From assembly GCA_964599775.1 (NCBI GenBank), contig CAZRGZ010000013.1, positions 1 to 13,135 on the forward strand: a stretch of DNA of 13,135 bases, given 5' to 3'. Origin of the DNA: CAZRGZ01 sp964599775. Lineage in GTDB: Bacteria > Patescibacteriota > Saccharimonadia > Saccharimonadales > Saccharimonadaceae. Under the pieces are notes generated by a model. That model had not been told where the DNA came from and searched no databases. It saw only the letters and a program-made list of their open reading frames with translations. The translations under genes and the position numbers were made by a program. How positions within the stretch are numbered: the first letter of the stretch is position 1; each line of letters starts with the position of its first letter. Positions 7,957-13,064 of the stretch are shown here, piece by piece.

Positions 7957-8204
7957 GCGAGGTCACCTATCTGGTAGCCAGTCTTTTTGTTTTTTGGTAT
8001 GTTTTTGTTTTTGTAAATGCTAATGGAGCTGTTGTGGTGTGGATTGTTATGTAAACAATCCAAAAATCGTCCACTAGCAAAGTGAGAGACTTATGTGTGT
8101 GAGGTGGAGTTTTGGGAGGTGTGTGTTAAGGAAGGTGCAAGCCCCTTTTTTATAAAGTGGTACGCTCATGTTCCACTCACTGACTACCAGATAGCTGACC
8201 TCGC
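7957..8204 (-). repeat. 26-bp inverted repeat framing a candidate structured leader RNA of rsmH
   Basis: This is the main content of the 350-nt mraZ-rsmH gap (7918-8267). The arms at 7957-7982 and 8179-8204 are inverted copies: in the minus-strand RNA they give 24 Watson-Crick pairs, one U.G wobble and one G.G mismatch over 26 positions, closing a 196-nt interior. The interior has its own perfect hairpin (8041-8061), a weaker 6-bp stem beside the 5' arm (AGTGG/CCACT, about 8158-8178), and an A-rich single-stranded stretch just before the 3' arm. The 3' arm ends 39 nt before rsmH. No T-run follows, so it is not a terminator. No convincing ORF crosses it. Alternatives are a regulatory leader, a small RNA processed from the operon, or a dead MITE-like element; no target-site duplication is visible. 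Confidence 0.7.
8041..8061 (-). other. Perfect 8-bp hairpin inside the mraZ-rsmH leader
   Basis: GGATTGTT and AACAATCC pair perfectly around a 5-nt loop. It sits within the region closed by the 26-bp long-range stem, as expected for a nested RNA structure. No T-run follows on either strand. Confidence 0.55.
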
Positions 8205-8267
8205 GAGAGTATCTTCCTCGGTTGCTATCTGTTATTGCTAAATTTTTAAAGTACCATAACAATCTGG

Positions 8268-8639
8268 CTACGATGTTTTTTCAGGGGCCATGAGGCGCCA
8301 ATATGCACCTGCACGAACAGCGACAACTTCTTTGGAAATGCCAGCATGGTCAAGTAAATGCTGCTCGAGCTTTACCCTACCCTGCTTCATATCCAGTGAG
8401 GCTTCTGTCTTGCCCATCCGAAACTTCACGTTAAGGTCGGCAACCTTTTCATCGAGGATACTGCCTTTCAAGGCTGGTTCCACCTCCCTGTCCCAGACTA
8501 ACTTGGGGTACAGATGAAGGTATTTGCCAAAACCTTTTGTTACGACTACGCCACTTGCCAGCTCGCCTCGAAGCTCCGCCGGTATCGTTAACCGACGCTT
8601 GTCGTCAAGCTTGCGTTCAAAATAGTCGATGGTGGCCAT
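8268..8639 (-). CDS. mraZ: MraZ, dcw operon transcription regulator
   Basis: AbrB-fold DNA-binding regulator that controls its own operon and can oligomerise into rings. From ATG 8639 it is 123 residues with the two tandem MraZ half-domains: FERKLDDKRRLTIPAELR (7-24), GKYLHLYP (38-45) and W49, then the second copy with DMKQGRVKLEQHLLDHAG (83-100) and a C-terminal AVRAGAYWRLMAP. The frame is open back to a GTG at 8708, but that GTG lies inside the MraZ binding boxes and downstream of no ribosome site; ATG 8639 has AAAAGGAAT just upstream and starts at the normal place for the family. First gene of the dcw operon, followed by an unusually long 350-nt gap to rsmH. Confidence 0.95.
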   Translation of the reverse strand: MATIDYFERKLDDKRRLTIPAELRGELASGVVVTKGFGKYLHLYPKLVWDREVEPALKGSILDEKVADLNVKFRMGKTEASLDMKQGRVKLEQHLLDHAGISKEVVAVRAGAYWRLMAPEKTS

Positions 8640-8702
8640 ATTCCTTTTCGACTTACGGTTGATATTTGTTATGTTCGTGGTTTTTGTTTTGCTGGTGGTG
8701 TT

Positions 8703-8760
8703 ACCCACCGCTACCCACTAAACACAGTTTACTACCCACAATTACCCACTGCAATACCCA
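8703..8760 (-). promoter_or_regulatory. Array of five MraZ boxes (operator)
   Basis: On the minus strand the pentamer TGGGT recurs five times, at 8703-8707, 8713-8717, 8734-8738, 8744-8748 and 8756-8760. The steps are 10, 21, 10 and 12 bp, so all boxes lie near the same helical face. MraZ is known to bind direct TGGGN repeats at about 10-bp spacing upstream of its own gene, so self-regulation is expected. The array surrounds the candidate promoter at 8726-8754. Confidence 0.88.
8726..8754 (-). promoter_or_regulatory. Candidate promoter of the mraZ/dcw operon
   Basis: Minus strand TTGCAG (8749-8754), 17 bp, TAAACT (8726-8731). Each hexamer is only a partial match (3/6 and 4/6), but the spacing is ideal and two MraZ boxes fill the spacer, consistent with repression by occlusion. 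The leader to ATG 8639 would be about 80 nt. A rival is TGCTATAGA (8775-8783), an extended -10 without a convincing -35. Confidence 0.4.
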
Positions 8761-8790
8761 TTACTTCCCTTTTTTCTATAGCAACTCCGT

Positions 8791-8816
8791 ACTTTTCCAC
8801 ACTTTTGTGGAAAAGT
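8791..8816. repeat. Perfect 11-bp palindrome with TTTTCCACA halves
   Basis: ACTTTTCCACA (8791-8801) and its exact complement (8806-8816) flank a 4-nt spacer. Each half contains TTTTCCACA, one base from the DnaA box TTATCCACA. On the minus strand no T-run follows, so it is not a normal terminator. It may be an operator, a DnaA-site pair, or an RNA hairpin able to compete with the next one because both share TCCACA/TGTGGA. Confidence 0.6.
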
Positions 8817-8833
8817 GATCATTTTTCAGATAC

Positions 8834-8870
8834 AAAAAGTTATCCACACTCTCGCGAATGTGGATTTTTT
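8834..8870. terminator. Likely bidirectional terminator between the small membrane gene and mraZ
   Basis: In the minus-strand RNA, 8865-8856 and 8851-8842 form a 10-bp stem (one U.G) capped by a GCGA tetraloop, followed by AACTTTTTG; on the plus strand the stem (one C.A mismatch) is followed directly by six T. The minus version is the better stem, and it lies 37 nt after the stop at 8903. The left arm overlaps a perfect DnaA-box consensus, TTATCCACA (8840-8848). Confidence 0.55.
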
Positions 8871-8902
8871 ACAACAAGCTTATACTTTAATTTTTTAATT
8901 TA

Positions 8903-9115
8903 TTAGCGCAATAAGAAGCTTATCATTACCGCATTGTATTCATCCGTTAGCTGCATAGTGAGCCATGTCGTAAATACAAACAGGTTAATGAACACCGAGA
9001 CCAACAAAAGTGCATTTTTAAAATCGTCCATGGTGTATCGCGAGAAATCCAGTGCACGTACTTGGGTTGTTTCGCTTGCGATTTGCCTTTTTTGGTTCTT
9101 TGTATCCGTTTTCAT
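8903..9115 (-). CDS. Small single-pass membrane protein of unknown function
   Basis: A 70-residue protein: charged, polar N-terminus (1-33, rich in Lys, Thr and Gln), one hydrophobic helix at about 35-52 (LLLVSVFINLFVFTTWL) and a short tail. I recognise no family. The frame runs back to 9181, but ATG 9115 has AAAAAGG 7 nt upstream and lies about 30 nt after a strong promoter, whereas 9181 would fall inside that promoter's -35 element. It is a unit of its own, bounded by that promoter and a terminator-like hairpin, directly upstream of the dcw operon on the same strand; a role near the envelope is possible from topology and place only. Confidence 0.7.
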   Translation of the reverse strand: MKTDTKNQKRQIASETTQVRALDFSRYTMDDFKNALLLVSVFINLFVFTTWLTMQLTDEYNAVMISFLLR

Positions 9116-9152
9116 AATTGTTACCTTTTTGTTTTGCCTTTGTAACATTCTT

Positions 9153-9181
9153 ATATTAACATAAGCGATATAAAAAGTCAA
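9153..9181 (-). promoter_or_regulatory. Near-consensus sigma-70-type promoter for the small membrane protein
   Basis: Minus strand TTGACT (9176-9181), exactly 17 bp, TAATAT (9153-9158) with an extended TG (TGTTAATAT). This is the best promoter in the window. It places the transcript start near 9146 and gives a 30-nt leader with a ribosome site for ATG 9115. Confidence 0.75.
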
Positions 9182-9191
9182 CTATGTACAC

Positions 9192-9218
9192 ACATTTTTG
9201 AACAAATAACAAAAATGT
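9192..9218 (-). other. AT-rich hairpin downstream of yvcK
   Basis: ACATTTTTG and CAAAAATGT pair perfectly (9 bp) around a 9-nt loop, 41 nt after the yvcK stop. The stem is AT-rich and no T-run follows on the minus strand, so it is at best an atypical terminator or a 3' end stabiliser. Confidence 0.3.
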
Positions 9219-9259
9219 TAAAGCTGTGTGCTTGCTCCTCTAGTAAACAACAAACACCC

Positions 9260-10240
9260 TCAAATAAGATGCATGAGTACTTCACTCACTACCTTAGCGT
9301 CATGTCGAATCAATGTTCGTTCATGCGCCAATGGGTCAGATTTATTGCTATTTTGCCATACTTTGCCAGCTAACAACTTCTCACCAATTGCTTCATATGG
9401 CGCCTTCTTGAGCTCATGTTCATCAACTTTTACGCCAAACTCGCCTTCACGAGCGTATTTTTCTAGTAGCCGCTTACTCGGGGCGGCAGTATTGTATAGC
9501 ACATAATCTAAAAACGGCGCACCAACAAACCGTTCAATTTCACTGGCAAAATCATGCACATAAAACCCGTCAGTCTGCCCCGGCTTGGTCACCAAGTTAC
9601 AAACATACACCTTTTTCGCCTTTGATATTTGAACTGCCCGGCTGATACCCGGAACAATCAACGCTGGCGCCAAACTACGGTAAGGGTTGCCTGGTGCGAT
9701 CACGATCAAATCAGCTCGCTCAATTGCTTCTACAGCAGCCGGGTGCGCAACGGGGTTCGGCTCTAGCCATACTTCTGGCCGCCCTTGAAAAACAGTGTCG
9801 GAAATGGCATATTCGCCGCGCACCACGGTACCTTCTTGATCTTTTATGCACAGCGTGACACTAGTGAGAGTGGTAGGCTCCACCTTTCCGGTAATATTCA
9901 GTACTCGACTGGCAACTTCTACCCCATCGGCGAAATTCCCAGTGGTTTTCTCAAGCGCAGTTAAAAATAAATTACCAAAGGCATGGCCTTTCAGTCGTCC
10001 TTCATCAAAACGGTAATTAAATAAATCGCGTATTTGTGGCACGTTCGAAAGCGCCACTAAACACTGGCGAATGTCACCAGGGGGCAGCACCCCCAACTCG
10101 TCACGTAGTTGCCCAGTTGAGCCGCCATCATCAGCCATATTTACCAGCGCGGTAATATTTACGGGTTTATTTTTTAGCGCGCTTAGTAGCGTAAAGCTCC
10201 CCGTACCACCACCTATCACCACAATATTTTTTTGCTTCAT
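9260..10240 (-). CDS. yvcK: YvcK/CofD-like, gluconeogenesis factor family
   Basis: The 326-residue length and motifs match the YvcK branch of the CofD-like fold: GGGTGSF (10-16), MADDGGSTG (35-43) with QLRDELGVLPPGDIRQCL (44-61), GHAFGNL (85-91), IAPGNPYRSL (181-190) and NLVTKPGQTDGF (215-226). In Bacillus and relatives YvcK binds UDP-GlcNAc and is needed for normal cell shape and PBP1 placement on gluconeogenic carbon; in actinobacteria the homologue (CuvA) affects wall synthesis. Its usual partners rapZ and whiA are not beside it; instead its start overlaps the stop of the GH1 gene (ATGA), so it is probably translated by coupling, as no strong ribosome site is seen. It lies just over 1.5 kb from mraZ, on the same strand as the dcw operon. 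Confidence 0.93.
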   Translation of the reverse strand: MKQKNIVVIGGGTGSFTLLSALKNKPVNITALVNMADDGGSTGQLRDELGVLPPGDIRQCLVALSNVPQIRDLFNYRFDEGRLKGHAFGNLFLTALEKTTGNFADGVEVASRVLNITGKVEPTTLTSVTLCIKDQEGTVVRGEYAISDTVFQGRPEVWLEPNPVAHPAAVEAIERADLIVIAPGNPYRSLAPALIVPGISRAVQISKAKKVYVCNLVTKPGQTDGFYVHDFASEIERFVGAPFLDYVLYNTAAPSKRLLEKYAREGEFGVKVDEHELKKAPYEAIGEKLLAGKVWQNSNKSDPLAHERTLIRHDAKVVSEVLMHLI

Positions 10241-11511
10241 GAATTGTTTTGCCTAATGTGCCCTAATACCCGCGCAAACCATACTGCGCTTTTTCGTGGT
10301 TTACGCTGAAAAGTTTCGTAATCTACCTCTAGCAGCCCGAAGCGTGGCCACTTGCCATATGCCCATTCAAAATTATCTAGGAGGCTCCAGTGTAAGTACC
10401 CTTCAAGTGGGACGCCGTTTTTTATTGCCCTATGCATAGCTTGCAAGGTTTTACTGAGCCACCATTGGCGGTATTCATCGTTTTTGTCGGCGACGCCGTT
10501 TTCGGTCACTATTAACGGCTTGCCATACTTGGCATATAAGCGTTCGAGTACATACTGAATATTTTCGGGCTGCATATCCCAGCCAAGATCACTCACTCGT
10601 TCGTTGGGATTGTGCGAACGGTAACCAAAATAGCGGGTAGAAAAGTAATAATTGACACCAATCCAGTCAACATTGCGCTTGATCGCATCCAAGAATAGGT
10701 CGTCTCGCAGCCAACGACTTACGGAGGTGGTAGCGCGGCTAAGCACGGCATCATCACCAGAATAATGGTGCGCTAAGTTATAGGCAACACCAATTTTAAA
10801 ACGACGGCTTGTTTTGCGAGCCTGCTTAGCGATATTCTTGTGCGCTAAGGCTAAATTGTGCAGCACTTTTAATTTAGCCACTTTGCTTGACCGGTTGGGT
10901 GGCCACGCCCCGGTTTCGTAACTCATACTGGCATATACCTCTGGCTCGTTGATAGTCACAATGTAGCGCACATTGGCACCTACTTCACGCAATACTTTTT
11001 CGGCAAAGCGAACAAAGTATTTTATGTTGCCACGCTTTTCAAAGCCGCCTTTTTGGGCAAACCACACGGGTAATGTAAAGTGAAAAAGCGTGAGTACCGG
11101 TTCAATACCACGATCCTTCAGGGCTTGAATGTAATCTTTGTAGTGCGTGATGGCTTCGGCACTCCAGGCACCCTCACGCGGCTCAATGCGCGACCATTCG
11201 ATACTAAAACGAAAGGCGTTCATGTTCATTTTTTTCAGTACATCAAAATCTTTTTCGTAGCGGCGAAAGTGGTCGCTGGCGCGGCCAGAAATGTAGTTAT
11301 CAGGGTTAGTCGCCTCGGCTTTTATTTCGTCCCATACTGGTACATAAGAAATAGTATGATCCGCCTGAACCGCAAGTGTGCGCGCATGTTCCAGCTCCCA
11401 CACGCTCCACTGGTTGTGATTGCCGCCTTCAACCTGATGTGCCGCCGTTGCCGTACCCCATAAAAATTTTTTCGGAAAATCTAGATTTTGTTTCAGCGCT
11501 GTTTTATTCAT
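10237..11511 (-). CDS. Glycoside hydrolase family 1 beta-glycosidase
   Basis: Retaining beta-glucosidase-type enzyme, 424 residues from ATG 11511, a little short for GH1 but full-length in pattern. Visible motifs: FLWGTATAAHQVEGG (16-30), FRFSIEWSRIEP (100-111), LTLFHFTLPVWF (140-151), the acid/base Glu in TINEPEVY (E189), the nucleophile Glu in IVTENG (E337) and SLLDNFEWAYGKWPRFGL (376-393). No signal peptide, so cytoplasmic. The exact sugar cannot be read from sequence; beta-glucosides or beta-galactosides are usual. The frame reaches ATG 11535, but a TATAAT lies between the two ATGs, making 11511 the likely start, possibly on a leaderless transcript. It ends inside the yvcK start codon (ATGA). 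Confidence 0.93.
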   Translation of the reverse strand: MNKTALKQNLDFPKKFLWGTATAAHQVEGGNHNQWSVWELEHARTLAVQADHTISYVPVWDEIKAEATNPDNYISGRASDHFRRYEKDFDVLKKMNMNAFRFSIEWSRIEPREGAWSAEAITHYKDYIQALKDRGIEPVLTLFHFTLPVWFAQKGGFEKRGNIKYFVRFAEKVLREVGANVRYIVTINEPEVYASMSYETGAWPPNRSSKVAKLKVLHNLALAHKNIAKQARKTSRRFKIGVAYNLAHHYSGDDAVLSRATTSVSRWLRDDLFLDAIKRNVDWIGVNYYFSTRYFGYRSHNPNERVSDLGWDMQPENIQYVLERLYAKYGKPLIVTENGVADKNDEYRQWWLSKTLQAMHRAIKNGVPLEGYLHWSLLDNFEWAYGKWPRFGLLEVDYETFQRKPRKSAVWFARVLGHIRQNNS

Positions 11512-11520
11512 GCATGACTC

Positions 11521-11549
11521 ATTATACCTATTCATGGGATGGAAGACAA
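11521..11549 (-). promoter_or_regulatory. Candidate promoter of the GH1-yvcK operon
   Basis: Minus strand TTGTCT (11544-11549), 17 bp, TATAAT (11521-11526), a perfect -10. Only 9 nt separate it from ATG 11511, so the transcript would begin at or within a few bases of the start codon. Confidence 0.6.
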
Positions 11550-11553
11550 AATA

Positions 11554-11583
11554 TTGGTTTTTCTACTTGCTTTGCTATACAAT
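11554..11583 (+). promoter_or_regulatory. Candidate promoter of the LssY_C-domain gene
   Basis: TTGGTT (11554-11559), 18 bp, TACAAT (11578-11583), with the overlapping extended form TGCTATACA (11573-11581). The -35 is weak. Only 7 nt separate TACAAT from ATG 11591. Confidence 0.35.
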
Positions 11584-11590
11584 AGCGGTA

Positions 11591-12424
11591 ATGTTAGGTA
11601 TTGGTTTTCGACTTTTGTGGCGGTTTGTTATATTTCTGCTTGCGGGAATTATTTTTTACACTCTCCTATTCTTTCCCCTCCCATTCACCAACCCATGGCA
11701 TATTTTCCCTGTGGTCCTTCTGCTTTATATCGCCACAGCCTATTTTATTATTCCACTACTCGTGCGTTTATGGCGCATTTTTATTAAACCAAACCATATT
11801 CCGGTGTACGCGCTCACCGGCGACGGCTGGCCTTCTGACCCCGTTAACATTGCTATCGTTTGCCGTTCACGGCAGCAGCTAGAAAAACACATGGCCAAGG
11901 CTGGCTGGGTCATAGCCGATCCGAACACACTCAGGAATTCTTTACAAGAAGGCTACGCAATTTTATGCAACAAACCCTACCCGAGCGCGCCTATGAGTAA
12001 ACTGTATCTTTTTGATCGCCCGCACGATATTGGCTTTCAAATTCAGCAAGGTAATCCACCTACTCCCCGACATCGCCATCATGTCCGTTTTTGGCAGTTG
12101 CATACTACCGAAGAAAAAGAAGCTGTGACATTTTGGCAGCAATTATTTAAACCACTCCTCAGCAAAAAACAACAAATTTGGATCGGCGCTGCAACACACG
12201 ATATTGCCCCATTCGCGATTCGTTTTCGTACACTACAGATCACGCATAAAATTGATAGTGATACTGACCGCGAGCGAGATTTCCTTATCGATACCCTTAA
12301 CCAACATAAACTGATAAAAAACCAAACGACTATTACTCCTGGTCATGCGCTTCATTTTCGGGGGCAGACGTTTGGGGTGAATATTATTGTGGATGGGCAG
12401 TTGGAAGTGGTTGAGTTGAAATAA
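11591..12424 (+). CDS. Membrane-anchored LssY C-terminal-domain protein
   Basis: From ATG 11591 the protein has 277 residues: two N-terminal membrane helices (about 12-28 and 38-61) and then an LssY_C-type domain (about 71-238). The domain is recognised from YPSAPMSKLYLFDRPHD (130-146), RHHVRFW (162-168), IWIGAATHD (196-204) and ITHKIDSDTDRERDFL (217-232). In other bacteria this domain is fused to DedA-like or PAP2 membrane proteins; its activity is not established. Earlier in-frame ATGs at 11510 and 11534 would add a third hydrophobic stretch but have no ribosome site and would overlap the GH1 start; I prefer 11591 moderately. It is the only plus-strand gene in the window, and its stop directly abuts the stop of the convergent metallo-hydrolase gene. 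Confidence 0.82.
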   Translation: MLGIGFRLLWRFVIFLLAGIIFYTLLFFPLPFTNPWHIFPVVLLLYIATAYFIIPLLVRLWRIFIKPNHIPVYALTGDGWPSDPVNIAIVCRSRQQLEKHMAKAGWVIADPNTLRNSLQEGYAILCNKPYPSAPMSKLYLFDRPHDIGFQIQQGNPPTPRHRHHVRFWQLHTTEEKEAVTFWQQLFKPLLSKKQQIWIGAATHDIAPFAIRFRTLQITHKIDSDTDRERDFLIDTLNQHKLIKNQTTITPGHALHFRGQTFGVNIIVDGQLEVVELK

Positions 12425-13060
12425 TTATATCTCCAACGATTCCCCGTCCTTCAGCGCCAACACCTTAAAAGGCATGCCAAATTTTGCTGCCATATCAACA
12501 AAAAGTTGGGGGTCACTAGTAATCTTATCGTAATGCATGGGAATCATCGTTTGCGCACCCAATGTTTTTGCCATTGAAAGTGCAATACGCGGGCTCATAT
12601 CTGGCCCGGCGATAGGAATAGCTGCGGTATCTGCACGGATTCCTACCACGTCGGCTGTATCACCACCATGGAAAAATTTTTCATCCACCAAAAAAGCCGT
12701 ATTTGGCGGGCCCACACTTCCGTCTGGCAAAAGCATATGCGGCCTATCAAAGGTACGCAGTTGAAAGCCCGCAAGCTCTAATTCATTGCCATCGCTTACT
12801 ACCTGACTAACAGCGCCTTCGCCTAGCTTGGTAGCCACATCCGCATTAGCGATAAGTGGAACGCCACCGTCTCGCCTTAATGCTGCAATCAAGTTCGAGG
12901 CCATATGATCAGAATGGTGATGTGTCACAAGTATGCCATCTACGACGGGTAAATCCTCTGCCGTATATTTCTTTTCTACAAAATTACCCGGGTCTATAAT
13001 AAGTCGCTTGCCTTCTTTTTCAAGGATGAAGCAACTTTGCGGGTACTTTGTTATCTTCAT
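12425..13060 (-). CDS. Metallo-beta-lactamase-fold hydrolase, UlaG/UPF0173-like
   Basis: A 211-residue single-domain metal-dependent hydrolase. Metal-binding motifs: THHHSDH (46-52), H108 in DRPHM, HGGDT (131-135) and MHYD (175-178), plus the opening SCFILEKEGKRLIIDPG (9-25) typical of the UlaG/UPF0173 branch, which includes L-ascorbate-6-phosphate lactonase and many proteins of unknown substrate. No signal peptide, so cytoplasmic. The substrate cannot be deduced; nothing around it points to ascorbate use. ATG 13060 has no ribosome binding site. Convergent with the LssY_C gene with no base between stops (TAA then TTA), and no terminator is visible for either. Confidence 0.92.
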   Translation of the reverse strand: MKITKYPQSCFILEKEGKRLIIDPGNFVEKKYTAEDLPVVDGILVTHHHSDHMASNLIAALRRDGGVPLIANADVATKLGEGAVSQVVSDGNELELAGFQLRTFDRPHMLLPDGSVGPPNTAFLVDEKFFHGGDTADVVGIRADTAAIPIAGPDMSPRIALSMAKTLGAQTMIPMHYDKITSDPQLFVDMAAKFGMPFKVLALKDGESLEI

Positions 13061-13064
13061 AATT

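Noticed and set aside
8074..8262. 62-codon minus-strand ORF in the mraZ-rsmH gap
   Set aside because: TTG start, no ribosome site, low-complexity sequence, no recognisable protein, and it runs straight through one arm of the inverted repeat.
7918..8267. RNase P RNA, tmRNA or 6S RNA in the long gap
   Set aside because: None of the conserved RNase P core (GAGGAAAGUCC-type or ACAGAAA-type) or tmRNA end sequences is present; a 5' CGAGGAAGA is too short a resemblance.
8791..8902. Chromosomal replication origin
   Set aside because: DnaA-like boxes and an AT-rich run are present, but dnaA, dnaN and rpmH are not nearby and the best box is explained by a terminator stem. Kept only as a finding to test.
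9192..9218. Standard terminator after yvcK
   Set aside because: The stem is AT-only apart from its ends and lacks a following T-run; listed only as a hairpin.
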